From Velthaea sp965214335 (lineage in GTDB: Bacteria > Vulcanimicrobiota > Vulcanimicrobiia > Vulcanimicrobiales > Vulcanimicrobiaceae), in contig CBDCBO010000005.1 in the NCBI GenBank assembly GCA_965214335.1, positions 248,001 through 312,000 of the forward strand: a DNA stretch of 64,000 bases, in the 5' to 3' direction. Both the position numbers and the translations under genes were made by a program. A model generated the notes under the pieces. The model was not told the origin of the DNA. It saw only the letters and a list, made by a program, of their open reading frames with translations, and did no database searches. Within the stretch, counting starts at the first letter, position 1. Each line of letters starts with the position of its first letter. Positions 1-7,982 of the stretch are shown here, piece after piece.

Positions 1-1
1 C

Positions 2-547
2 GACGGCATCCTCGGCTTTCCGTTTTTCGCTTCGTCGCTCGTCGAACTCGATTTTTCGCATCATGCGATGCGCTTCGGTGCCCCGGGTTCATTCGTGCCG
101 CGCGGTGAACGCGTGCCGCTCGATCTCGACCGCGGGCTGATGGAAGCCACGTTGCGGTTGAATGCGCGCGTCGATGCGCCGTTCATCATCGATACGGGCA
201 ACAGCGGTGAACTGCTATTGTACCGGCCGTTTATCGCCACGCATGCCGGTATCGTGCCGCGTAGCGATCGAGCGGTGGCGAACTTCGGCATCGGCGGCGC
301 CGCGCCGACGTATCGTTCTTCGCTCGATGAACTCGCACTCGGCGGCGTCCCGTTGTATCACCGGGTAACCGATGTCGTTCAGACGGACAAAGGCGCGTTC
401 GCCGACCGTATTGATGCCGGCAACGTGGGTTTAGGCATTTTAAAGAATTTCATCGTTACGTTCGATCTGGTCAACAACGCACTGTACTTGCGCAAGAGCG
501 ACACGTTCGATGACGGCCGTCTTCGAACGGCAACAACACCGTCGTAA
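2..547 (+). CDS. Retropepsin-like aspartyl protease, 5' truncated
   Basis: This is the C-terminal part of a protein whose start lies before the window; the frame is open from base 2. It opens with DGILGFPFF, the closing motif of the first pepsin-like lobe in bacterial retropepsin-like proteases. A second lobe then carries the active-site signature FIIDTGNSGELL, where DTG holds the catalytic aspartate, and ends with a GNVGLGILKNF motif. These families pair two such lobes and usually carry an N-terminal signal peptide, which cannot be seen here. Substrate and role are unknown. It runs in the same direction as the flagellar genes and ends just upstream of them, but nothing links it functionally to the flagellum. 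Confidence 0.75.
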   Translation, partial: DGILGFPFFASSLVELDFSHHAMRFGAPGSFVPRGERVPLDLDRGLMEATLRLNARVDAPFIIDTGNSGELLLYRPFIATHAGIVPRSDRAVANFGIGGAAPTYRSSLDELALGGVPLYHRVTDVVQTDKGAFADRIDAGNVGLGILKNFIVTFDLVNNALYLRKSDTFDDGRLRTATTPS

Positions 548-567
548 TTTCGTGATTGCCGGCGCCT

Positions 568-1122
568 ATGCTGCGGTGCATGACTATAGCAACGCGGTCC
601 GTCGCCGTCGTCGCGACACATGTACCGCCTATCGACCGCCGGGCGCTCTCGCAGGCCTGGTTTTCCGCCTTGCACGTGGCGGAACCGCCGCTCGCTCCGC
701 GCCCGCGCACGCCACGGACGCCGGGTGAACGCGGCGGCCGGGCGGGGCGCGCTTTGGCCCCCGCCGCGGCGCCGGTCTCGCGTTCCGGTTCGGCCGGCAT
801 CTCGCCGGCCGCACGTTCGGCCTCCGCGCAGGTCGGGCGCGAAGGGGCGGCCGCCGAACGTCGCGCGATCGCCGGTCCGCTGGCCCGCCGGATCGAACGC
901 GCCGTCGAGCGACAGGCTATGTCCGCGCCGTTGCCGCGGGTCGCTTCAATCGCCATCAATGCCGGTGACGGACGGGTGCAGTTGCTCGTCCGCAGCGATG
1001 GCGCGACGACGCGCATCGTTGCGCTATGCGCGCCGCATTTGCGCGAACGCGTCGATCGAGCCCTCGCGCACGCCCGCTTCGCGCTGGCGGCGGCCGGTAA
1101 TCGCATCGAGGTCGCCGGATGA
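568..1122 (+). CDS. Uncharacterised protein, possibly FliK/HpaP-like
   Basis: A protein of about 185 residues with no confident family assignment. The first 110 residues are rich in Ala, Pro and Arg and look disordered. The last 70 fold into something regular: a stretch reading VQLLVRSDGATTRIVALCAP is followed by an amphipathic helix and a final RIEV strand. That pattern, two strands then a helix with a late strand, recalls the C-terminal domain of hook-length control proteins (FliK, or HpaP/YscP in injectisomes). Its stop overlaps the start of the next gene as ATGA, so it is translationally coupled to the hook/rod-like gene, which supports the idea. The start is uncertain (TTG 556, ATG 568 or ATG 580). 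Confidence 0.45.
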   Translation: MLRCMTIATRSVAVVATHVPPIDRRALSQAWFSALHVAEPPLAPRPRTPRTPGERGGRAGRALAPAAAPVSRSGSAGISPAARSASAQVGREGAAAERRAIAGPLARRIERAVERQAMSAPLPRVASIAINAGDGRVQLLVRSDGATTRIVALCAPHLRERVDRALAHARFALAAAGNRIEVAG

Positions 1123-1847
1123 TCGGCGCTGCGACAGTCGACGCCCTCAATCGAATCCAAGCCCGCGCGCAAGACGTGCTGCGCGCGTATAGCGCGGGCA
1201 GCTTTCCGGCCCATAACGACGTTGCGCGCAACACGCGGCCGCCCGAGTACGCATCCGATCCGCTCAGCGTGGTCGCTCCGCAGAACGCGTATTTCGTCGC
1301 GCAGGGGGGCAACGGCGCGCGCACCTTCACCCGTGACGGCGGATTCAACATTACGGGCGGCGTGTTGCGCGCCTCCGACGGCGCCGCCATCTTGGGTTAT
1401 GCGAATGGCGATGCGCGCGGCACGCTACCGGCGCCGCTCACGCTGCCCGCGAACGACGTGGCGCTCGGGCGTTGCGGCGATATCCGCATTGAAAGTGACG
1501 GAACCGTCTCGTACACGCGTCCGACGATCGATCCGCGCACGACCGAACGCGGCGTCGAACGCGTTACCGCGGGTAAAGTCGCGCTCGCGCGGTTCCCCGC
1601 CGGTACGCAGCCGATTCGGCTGGACGAGCGCCACGTCGGCGCGCCGGCGGGTATCGCGCCGCATTTAGGAACACCGTCCGACGGAACGTTCGCCGGACTC
1701 GCGACTTACGCGCGCGACACGGGCTCGATCGACGTCGACCTGAGCCTAGCGAAGCTGTCGGAAGCGTATCGCGCGTTTTCGGCGATCGCGGCCGCGAATC
1801 GGGCTCACGGCGCCACCGATCAAACGGCGATGGACTTGCTTAAATGA
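1119..1847 (+). CDS. Flagellar hook/basal-body rod-like protein (FlgE/FlgF/FlgG type)
   Basis: A 242-residue protein with the features of flagellar axial proteins. Residues 50-75 read AYFVAQGGNGARTFTRDGGF, matching the 'FF.v..g.....TRdG.F' signature of FlgE, FlgF and FlgG, followed by LRASDGAAILGY (usually 'L...dG..vlG'). The last 30 residues form a helix ending in TAMDLLK, as in the C-terminal D0 helix that packs in the filament core. It is short compared with FlgG (about 260) and much shorter than most hook proteins, so it could be a proximal-rod protein. The N-terminal helix also lacks the usual SLFTALSG-like wording. Start and stop both overlap neighbours as ATGA, which points to one transcript with the FliM-like gene. 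Confidence 0.7.
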   Translation: MIGAATVDALNRIQARAQDVLRAYSAGSFPAHNDVARNTRPPEYASDPLSVVAPQNAYFVAQGGNGARTFTRDGGFNITGGVLRASDGAAILGYANGDARGTLPAPLTLPANDVALGRCGDIRIESDGTVSYTRPTIDPRTTERGVERVTAGKVALARFPAGTQPIRLDERHVGAPAGIAPHLGTPSDGTFAGLATYARDTGSIDVDLSLAKLSEAYRAFSAIAAANRAHGATDQTAMDLLK

Positions 1848-2644
1848 TCGCCGACCTGCAATTCGGCCGGCCCAATGGACGCGGCGTTCGGCCGGCCCGT
1901 TTCGTCCCGCGCACGAGCATTCCGGTCGGTGCGGCGTGTCTTGTCGCGAATGCGCTGCGCGAAACGCTGCACGAGGTGTTCGGCGAGCGCTGCGAACTGA
2001 CGCTGGGAGAACCGGCCGCGATCGGGCCGGCCGCGTGGGATATGCTCTCGCGCGATGCGTACTGCTTTCTCACGCGCGGCCGGCAAACCGACATCGTGCT
2101 GGTCGTTCCTAACGCACATGCGCGAACGCTGGTCCTGCGCGCCTTCGGCGAGGGCGAGCCGCTAGGTCCGGCGGCGCTGAGCGTACTTGAAGTGCATGCC
2201 GTCGAGCGGATCGCCGCCCGCTGCGCGTCCGCCTTCGACGCCCTCTGTGCCGAGCGCCGCGGCGCGACGCAGCGGGTTGAACCGGCCGCGTTACCGCTCT
2301 GCGTTGCGTATTTCGACATTCACATTCAGGCGCCGATCGCGATCGACATCGGGATCGGCATCGTGCGCGATCTGCCGGAACCCGGCCCCGCCGGACGATT
2401 CGCGCCGTCGCTCTTCGCGCACGTGCCGCTCGAAGTCCGCGCGACGTTCGCGAGCGGCACGATCGACGTGGCGACGCTCTTAGGGCTCACGGCCGGCGAC
2501 GTTCTTCTGCTCGATACCCAGGTTGGAGCGTCGGCGACATTGAAAATCGCGGATCGCCGGCTGGCGGAGGGTACGTGCGGCGTTTCCGGCGGCCGATATT
2601 GTTTTGAAGTACAGACAGTCGCAACGATGGAAGCGCGGTCGTGA
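1844..2644 (+). CDS. FliM/SctQ-like protein with a C-terminal SpoA domain
   Basis: A 266-residue protein whose last 75 residues (PLEVRATFASGTIDVATLLG onwards) match the SpoA/FliMN_C surface-presentation fold found in FliM, FliN and injectisome SctQ. The central part, with a hydrophobic VLVVPNAHARTLVLRAFG segment, fits a reduced FliM core. It is shorter than FliM (about 330), and I see no clear N-terminal CheY-binding EIDALL-like motif. It therefore looks like a compact FliM or an SctQ-like C-ring protein. The following gene is a stand-alone FliN, with which it should form the cytoplasmic C-ring. The ATGA overlap upstream and TGATG overlap downstream indicate strong coupling. Confidence 0.7.
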   Translation: MIADLQFGRPNGRGVRPARFVPRTSIPVGAACLVANALRETLHEVFGERCELTLGEPAAIGPAAWDMLSRDAYCFLTRGRQTDIVLVVPNAHARTLVLRAFGEGEPLGPAALSVLEVHAVERIAARCASAFDALCAERRGATQRVEPAALPLCVAYFDIHIQAPIAIDIGIGIVRDLPEPGPAGRFAPSLFAHVPLEVRATFASGTIDVATLLGLTAGDVLLLDTQVGASATLKIADRRLAEGTCGVSGGRYCFEVQTVATMEARS

Positions 2645-2898
2645 TGGCAACCGATAGTGGCAAGAATCTCGACCTGCTCATGAGCGTACCGCTCAAGATT
2701 ACGGCTGAGTTGGGCACGTGCAAAATGCTCGTTGAGGATATCCTCAAACTCGGCGCGGGTTCGATCGTCGCATTGGACCGTCTGGCCGGCGGTCCGGTCG
2801 ATCTTCTGGTGAACGACCGGCTCGTCGCGCGTGGCGAAGTCGTCGCCATCGATGAAAAATTCGGCGTCCGTATAACCGAACTCATCGAACGCCCCTAG
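2644..2898 (+). CDS. fliN: Flagellar motor switch protein FliN
   Basis: An 84-residue SpoA-domain protein. It starts with a short helix and then MSVPLKITAELGTCKMLVED, the standard FliN entry ('v.l.v.velG.t.l...ell.L..Gsiv.Ld'). GSIVALDRLAGGPVDLLVND and ARGEVVAIDEKFGVRITEL follow, the most conserved part of the family. FliN builds the lower C-ring of the flagellar switch and helps dock export cargo. The length matches short FliN versions. ATG 2644 overlaps the stop of the FliM-like gene (TGATG); a GTG one codon upstream is the alternative start. fliP follows after about 90 bases with no fliO between. Confidence 0.9.
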   Translation: MATDSGKNLDLLMSVPLKITAELGTCKMLVEDILKLGAGSIVALDRLAGGPVDLLVNDRLVARGEVVAIDEKFGVRITELIERP

Positions 2899-2990
2899 CC
2901 GCCGACGGTCGCCGCAAATTGCGTCAGCTGCATCACCGGCGGATGCACGGCGGTCATGTATCGGCCACACCGGGCAGCGATACTGACCGC

Positions 2991-3650
2991 ATGGATGCTT
3001 TGCTGACCATGGCCGGCCACGGACGCTCGTCGTTGCCGCTCGACGTGCTTGCCGGCCTAACGTTACTATCGATCGCGCCGTTCGTGATCGTGCTCTCGAC
3101 ATCGTTCGTGCGGATCATCGTTGTGCTGTCGCTGGTCCGGTCGGCCATCGGTGCCGCGTCGCTGCCGCCCAATACGGTGTTGACCGGCTTGGCGCTGATC
3201 CTCACGCTGGTCATCATGACACCGACGTTCGAGCGCATCTCGCACGAAGCGATCGAGCCGTACGCGCAAGGCCGGCTGTCGCAAAAGCTGTTCTTGGATC
3301 GGGCGCTCGAACCGTTGCGCGCCTTTATGCTCCGTCAGACGAAGGTCAAAGACATCGACATCTTCGCCCATGTCGCGCATCGCCGGCCCGGCGAGTCAGC
3401 CCGCGATACGCCGCTCACGGTCGTGGTTCCGGCCTTCGTGGTGGGCGAGCTTCGCAACGGCTTCGCAATCGGCGTGGCGCTGTATCTGCCGTTCGTAGCA
3501 ATCGATTTGGCGGTGGCCGCGATTCTCATGGGTCTGGGCATGTTTATGCTCTCACCGCCGGTCCTCTCGTTACCGGCAAAGCTGCTTTTGTTCGTGCTCG
3601 TCGATGGCTGGGCGCTGGTGTGTAACGGGGTCGTCTCGAGCTTCAGGTAG
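2991..3650 (+). CDS. fliP: Flagellar export gate protein FliP
   Basis: A 219-residue membrane protein of the export gate, which forms the FliP5-FliQ4-FliR1 pore in the basal body. Family hallmarks are TSFVRIIVVLSLVRSAIG with the following LPPNTVLTGLALILT, the periplasmic region ending LRAFMLRQTK, and the late VVPAFVVGELRNGFAIG and MFMLSPPVLSLPAKLLLF segments. Four hydrophobic segments are visible. FliP often has a cleaved signal peptide; here the first hydrophobic stretch begins near residue 18. ATG 2991 is preferred over TTG 2919 or ATG 2943 because residues before it do not look like FliP. No fliO-like gene is visible upstream. Confidence 0.92.
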   Translation: MDALLTMAGHGRSSLPLDVLAGLTLLSIAPFVIVLSTSFVRIIVVLSLVRSAIGAASLPPNTVLTGLALILTLVIMTPTFERISHEAIEPYAQGRLSQKLFLDRALEPLRAFMLRQTKVKDIDIFAHVAHRRPGESARDTPLTVVVPAFVVGELRNGFAIGVALYLPFVAIDLAVAAILMGLGMFMLSPPVLSLPAKLLLFVLVDGWALVCNGVVSSFR

Positions 3651-3661
3651 AAACCAGTTCC

Positions 3662-4567
3662 ATGCGAATCACCGAACGGTTGCGAGCGGCAGCGCCGTTT
3701 TTCTCCTTCGAGTTTTTTCCGCCGAAGACCGATGCCGGCGTCGCATCGCTCATGCAGACGGTGGCCGCACTCAAGTCGTTGGATCCGGCGTATGTTTCCG
3801 TAACGTATGGGGCCGGCGGCTCCTCGCGCATGCGCACCGTCGACGTCGCTAAACGCATTCAGAACGAACTGGGCATCGACGTGCTGGCTCATATCACGTG
3901 CACCGGTTCGAGCGTCGAAGAGTTGCGTGAGGTGTTTCACGAGCTCGAAGCAGCGCGGATCATGAACGTCTTGGCGTTGCGCGGTGATCCGCCGCGCGGC
4001 AGCGATGCGTTCGTCGCGCATGCTCAAGGTTTTCAGCACGCAAGCGATCTGGTGGCCCTGCTCGAGCGGGAGTTCGACTTTTGCGTCGGTGCGGCGTGTT
4101 ATCCCGAAAAACATCCCGAAGCCGGTAGTCTTCACGCCGACCTTGATGCGATCGAAACGAAAATTACCACCGGTGCGCGCTTTCTCATCACCCAATTGTT
4201 TTTTGATAATCAGCACTATTTCGACTTCGTCGCGCGGGTTCGGGCTCGCGGCATAACCGTCCCGGTTATTCCCGGCATCATGCCGATTACGAGTTACGAA
4301 CAGATCGATCGGGTTACCGCAATGTGCGGCGCCACGATTCCGAGCGGCTTACGGTCGGAACTCGAACTGCGCCGGAACGAGCCGGAGGCGGTGGCTGAAC
4401 TCGGTGTCGCCTTTGCGACGCTGCAAAGCGCCGAACTGCTCGACGGCGGAGCGCCGGGTATCCACTTTTATACGCTAAATAAATCGCCGGCCACCCGGGC
4501 TGTCGTATCGGCGCTGCATGCGTCGCGCTTCGGCGTGATGCGAACGCCGGTCCGGCAAAGCGCGTAG
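3662..4567 (+). CDS. metF: 5,10-methylenetetrahydrofolate reductase
   Basis: A 301-residue FAD enzyme that reduces methylene-THF to methyl-THF, the methyl donor for methionine synthesis. The N-terminus contains FFSFEFFPPKTDAG with the conserved catalytic glutamate of the FEFFPPK motif. It is followed by YVSVTYGAGGSSR, HITCTGSS, VLALRGDPP and FLITQLFFDNQHYFDFV, all standard for the TIM-barrel MTHFR family, and then PVIPGIMPI. Length matches bacterial MetF; the eukaryotic regulatory domain is absent. It starts 11 bases after fliP and is co-directional, so it may be read on the flagellar transcript although it has no known flagellar role. Confidence 0.95.
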   Translation: MRITERLRAAAPFFSFEFFPPKTDAGVASLMQTVAALKSLDPAYVSVTYGAGGSSRMRTVDVAKRIQNELGIDVLAHITCTGSSVEELREVFHELEAARIMNVLALRGDPPRGSDAFVAHAQGFQHASDLVALLEREFDFCVGAACYPEKHPEAGSLHADLDAIETKITTGARFLITQLFFDNQHYFDFVARVRARGITVPVIPGIMPITSYEQIDRVTAMCGATIPSGLRSELELRRNEPEAVAELGVAFATLQSAELLDGGAPGIHFYTLNKSPATRAVVSALHASRFGVMRTPVRQSA

Positions 4568-4678
4568 CGCGGCGCAAACGCGTTCTCGAACCGCCCGTTG
4601 CCGGACCGGCAGGATTTCAGCCGGCGCACGCTGCCCGTCTCCGCGACCGTCGCACCCGCCATCACGTCGGCCTGATAG

Positions 4679-5535
4679 CTAATCGCCGGCGACAATGGCA
4701 TCGGCGCTTTGTCTTCGCAAGGCGCAACGCTCACCACAGCTGCGCGAGAAGCCTCCTCGGAAGCGACAGCGGGCAATACCGCCGTAAGCGAAACCGCCAG
4801 CACGATCGCGCAGCTCAAGGCCGTTTCAACGACAGCCGCCAGCGCGATGGGCAGCCGCGAAGGACGCTCGTCTCAAGTTGAAGAGATCGTCGACACCATC
4901 GAAGACATCGCCGATCAGACGAATCTGCTCGCGCTCAACGCGGCCATCGAAGCCGCTCGCGCCGGCGAGCACGGTCGCGGCTTCGCCGTCGTGGCCGATG
5001 AAGTTCGTAAGACGCCGAACGCAGCTCGATCGCCACCAAAGAGATCGCGAAGATTCTCAGCGACATCAAGCGGGAGACCGTCGCGGCGGCCCACGCGATG
5101 CGAACGTCGTCCAACTCGATGGATGCGGGAATCGCCGTATCGCAGCGCGCTTCGCGCTCGCTTGAAAGCGTCAGCCGCGCTGTAAACGACGACGAGCAGC
5201 GTAGCGGAATCGCCGGCCGGCCAAGCCGGCGAGATGCAAGACGCCTCGATGCGCGTGACGGAAAACATGGCCAGTGCGTCGGCGGCGGTAGAAGAAAACG
5301 CTGCGGCGGCGGCAGAGATGTGCAGCACGACGGACCACGTTACGAACGCCATGATCCCGGTCGCCGCGACCGCATGCCAGAACGCAGAAACGGCTCAGGA
5401 AGCAGCCGTGTCGACTCGTCGCCAGCTCGCGATCGGCATCGCCGAGATCGACTCGACGGCTCGCGTTCGCCGCGATCAAGCCGAACAACTCGAGCGTCTT
5501 CTCGCAAAGTTCATTGAGAAGAGACCGGCGCGCCG
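4679..5535 (+). pseudogene. Methyl-accepting chemotaxis protein remnant, frameshifted and 5' truncated
   Basis: The highly conserved signalling hairpin of a chemoreceptor is present: DQTNLLALNAAIEAARAGEH, then GRGFAVVADEVRK, at about 4915-5015. The frame then breaks. The expected continuation (SIATKEIAKILSDIKRET and on to SRSLESVSRAV) is read in a different frame from about 5026 to 5190. A third frame (MQDASMRVTENMASASAAVE to LERLLAKFIEK) finishes the protein near 5530. At least two frameshifts are therefore needed. Upstream, stops at 4673 and 4676 close the frame, and there are no membrane segments, ligand-binding domain or HAMP domain. The piece is a cytoplasmic MCP stub that has decayed, or one containing assembly errors. 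Confidence 0.85.
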
Positions 5536-5980
5536 GTTGCACCACGTAACCTCTCAACGTCACGAGCAGTCTCGCTGGTACCGTAGCGGGCCGATCCGGC
5601 TGACAACGAGATTCGCCTTTTTAAAAACTTTACCGCTCGGCGCGGCATACGAACACCGACGGCGCGCTCGACATCACGCGCGAGCAATAATCGCGGGTCC
5701 CGCCGCGCCCGCATCAGCAGCTTGCCAAAGCCGTGGACCTCGTCCTTGCCGTAGGCGATCGTCACGTCTTCGCGGGCTCGCGGCAGATCAACATCTAGCC
5801 CCGCCTCAGAGCCACGCGGGGCTTCGGCCGATGAGGCCAACGCGAAAGGCTATCCGCGGTCACCCTTGCCCGATGGATTCGCCTGGGCTGGGCTCGACGA
5901 GCCCACCTAGCGGACCACCGAACTCGTAACGGCAACACGGCGGCTGCTTTTTCGTTAACGGGCGACGTCAGGATCGACGC
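5536..5980. other. Gap between MCP remnant and fliQ
   Basis: About 440 bases with no gene I can recognise. One minus-strand open frame (5511-5840) contains DVTIAYGKDEVHGFGKLLMR and then an Arg-rich stretch; it has a coding look but I could not place it in a family. It could be another gene remnant, since it lies next to a decayed chemoreceptor gene. No clear terminator or promoter for fliQ was seen. Confidence 0.4.
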
Positions 5981-6250
5981 GTGGCTGCGTTCTCTAGTCT
6001 GCTGCGCGAAGCGCTGATCGTTACGGCGGTCCTCGTCCTGCCTATTTTGGGCCTTGCGACGATGGTTGGATTGGCCGTCGCGATCGTTCAGGCGGCGACC
6101 CAAATTCAGGAACAGACGCTCACGTTACTGCCCAAAGTGCTCGCGGTCGGCGCCGCGATCGCAATGTTCGGCGCCTTCGGCATGAATGCGTGCGCCGCGT
6201 TGTTCACCGATGTGCTCGCGCACATTCCGGCGTTGGTCAACGGACCGTGA
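5981..6250 (+). CDS. fliQ: Flagellar export gate protein FliQ
   Basis: An 89-residue protein with two membrane helices, the usual size for FliQ. The segment LILPILGLATMVGLAVAIVQ-type sequence followed directly by AATQIQEQTLTLLPKVLAV is the family signature (consensus 'Q..Tqi.e.tl.f.PK'). FliQ is a small gate subunit packing around the FliP-FliR pore. The start is GTG 5981. The stop overlaps the GTG start of fliR (GTGA), so the two are coupled. In most flagellar clusters fliQ directly follows fliP; here metF and an MCP remnant lie between. Confidence 0.92.
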   Translation: MAAFSSLLREALIVTAVLVLPILGLATMVGLAVAIVQAATQIQEQTLTLLPKVLAVGAAIAMFGAFGMNACAALFTDVLAHIPALVNGP

Positions 6251-6966
6251 CGCAAACGCTGCTCTTGGTCTTCGCGCGTAGCGCCGGCTTGATGTTTCGC
6301 GCGCCCGGTTTCACCCATCCGGCGGTGCCGATGATCGTGCGCTTGGCGTTGGCCTTGGCGCTCGCATTGGGCATCGCGCCGGCATTGCCGGCCGGCGCGG
6401 AGTTGGATCTCGTGCGCTTATCGTTTGCAATCGCGACGGAAGTCGCGATCGGGGCGGCGATCGGCATCGGTGCGTCGTTGCTGTACGACGGGGCGTATTA
6501 CGGCGGCCGGATGATCGACGATTACATCGGGTTTCGGGGCAGCGTACCAAACGCCGCGGTGACGTCGGCCCAAGGATTCGGCCGGCTATGGTCGTCGCTC
6601 TTTTTGGCGGGGTTCTTTTTTCTAGGCGGCGACGGCATCGTCATTCGCGCGTTCGGCGCCAGCTTCGATGCCGTCGCACCCGGCGCATCGATTGGTGCGG
6701 ATGCGTGGTATCGCTTCGCGGTCGCCCTGCCACAGACGATCGCGCAAACGGCGCTGGTGGTCGCCGCGCCGGCGATCGGCGTGGCTGCCGTCGTGCAAGT
6801 TGCCCTCGCCGCAATCGCCCGCGTCGTTCCGCGATTCTCCAGCTTTACGCTGTCATTCCCGATCGTCTTTGCCGTGGCGTTGCTTGTTGCGATCGCGACG
6901 TTGCCGCTGTACGGCCCGCTGGCCGCCCATCCCATCTTACTGACGCCCGTGCCCGCGCACCGATGA
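6247..6966 (+). CDS. fliR: Flagellar export gate protein FliR
   Basis: A 239-residue polytopic membrane protein. It has the FliR pattern: an N-terminal LVFARSAGLMFRAPGF ('R.~g.~~~~P.fg'), VRLALALALALGIAPALP, then EVAIGAAIGIGASLLYDGAY and GRMIDDYIGF, the cytoplasmic-facing part of the family, and late helices with QTALVVAAPAIGVAAVVQVAL. FliR caps the FliP5 ring and contacts FlhB. The start GTG 6247 overlaps the fliQ stop. Longer upstream extensions in this frame would overlap fliQ and do not resemble FliR. The stop overlaps the flhB start as ATGA. Confidence 0.92.
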   Translation: MTQTLLLVFARSAGLMFRAPGFTHPAVPMIVRLALALALALGIAPALPAGAELDLVRLSFAIATEVAIGAAIGIGASLLYDGAYYGGRMIDDYIGFRGSVPNAAVTSAQGFGRLWSSLFLAGFFFLGGDGIVIRAFGASFDAVAPGASIGADAWYRFAVALPQTIAQTALVVAAPAIGVAAVVQVALAAIARVVPRFSSFTLSFPIVFAVALLVAIATLPLYGPLAAHPILLTPVPAHR

Positions 6967-7982
6967 GCGACAAGTCGCAAAAGAACTTCGATGCCACGCC
7001 GGCGCGCAAACAAAAGGCCGAGCGCGACGGCAACGTCGCCCGGTCGAGCGAGATTTCGGCCGTTGCGGCGTTTGCCGGCGCCACGCTGACCACATTCGCC
7101 GTCGTTCCGTTCCTAGGGCCGCTGGCTGCCCGCGCGATCGCTGCAATAAGCGTGCGGCCCGATCCATTTCATCCGCCGGCGGCTGCGCTCGAAGTAGTGG
7201 CGGCCGGGTTGGTCCCGATGTGCGGTGCCGCAGCCGGAGCTACCGTCGCAAGCATCGTTCAAGCTCGCGGGCTGCGAGCGAGCGCGCCCAAATGGCAACT
7301 CGCCCGGCTCAACCCGTTCGCCGGCCTCAAGCGGATGTTCGGCGGTGAGGCCGTTGTCGGCGCGGCGCGCGCGATCGTCGCCTTCGCGGTGGCGACCGCC
7401 GTCGTGTGGCCATTGTGCTCGAGCATTTTCGCGCGCGCGACAACGGTCATCGACCCGGGCGCGATCGGCGATCTGGCGGTCGAGGGCGCCCAGCGTGCAT
7501 GCTGGGCGGCGCTCGCGGTCGGGGCGGTATTCGCGGGTGCGGATTTTGCGCTCGCCCGCCGTCGCTGGCTGCGCGATTTAAAGATGACGTTCGAAGAAAT
7601 GCGCCGCGATATCAAAGAGAACGATGGAGATCCGAGCGCTCGCGCCCGGCGCAAGGCGTTGCATCGGACGCTGGTTCGGGGTTCGGTTACCCGCACCAAA
7701 GACGCATCGTTCGTTGTCGTCAATCCAACGCATATCGCGATCGCGATCCGCTATGCGCCGCCGGCCGTCGCCGTTCCCGAGGTGCTCGTACGCGCGGCCG
7801 ACGATGCCGCGGCGCACGTCAAAGCGATCGCCCGTCGCCACGGCGTTCCGATTATCGAAAATGTCGTGCTCGCGCGCGCATTATACGCCGCCGGCGAGGC
7901 CGGCCGGCCGATTCCGAGCGCCACGTTTGTCGCCGTCGCCCGCATCATCGCTGAGCTGGTGCGCTCCGGAGTGTTGGAATGA
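6963..7982 (+). CDS. flhB: Flagellar export switch protein FlhB
   Basis: A 339-residue protein with an N-terminal four-helix membrane domain and a cytoplasmic autocleaving domain. The start DKSQKNFDATPARKQKAERD is typical ('sekTe.aT.kk...ar.~G.v.~S.el'). The cleavage motif is intact: VVVNPTHIAIAIRYA contains NPTH, where FlhB cuts itself between N and P to switch substrate specificity from rod/hook to filament. The linker KMTFEEMRRDIKENDGDP is the conserved region before the cleavage domain. The length is a little under E. coli FlhB (382). It overlaps fliR upstream and flhA downstream, both as ATGA. Confidence 0.94.
   Translation: MSDKSQKNFDATPARKQKAERDGNVARSSEISAVAAFAGATLTTFAVVPFLGPLAARAIAAISVRPDPFHPPAAALEVVAAGLVPMCGAAAGATVASIVQARGLRASAPKWQLARLNPFAGLKRMFGGEAVVGAARAIVAFAVATAVVWPLCSSIFARATTVIDPGAIGDLAVEGAQRACWAALAVGAVFAGADFALARRRWLRDLKMTFEEMRRDIKENDGDPSARARRKALHRTLVRGSVTRTKDASFVVVNPTHIAIAIRYAPPAVAVPEVLVRAADDAAAHVKAIARRHGVPIIENVVLARALYAAGEAGRPIPSATFVAVARIIAELVRSGVLE

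Noticed and set aside
471..1214. A 247-codon minus-strand frame at the left edge
   Set aside because: Arg/Ala-rich antisense frame covering coupled plus-strand genes; no motif.
2919..2990. FliO or a longer FliP N-terminus between fliN and fliP
   Set aside because: The translated stretch has no hydrophobic segment and does not resemble either protein.
4468..4818. A minus-strand frame with a signal-peptide-like start over the end of metF and the MCP remnant
   Set aside because: The apparent signal peptide is the antisense of the receptor's Ala-rich coil, and the rest overlaps metF coding sequence.
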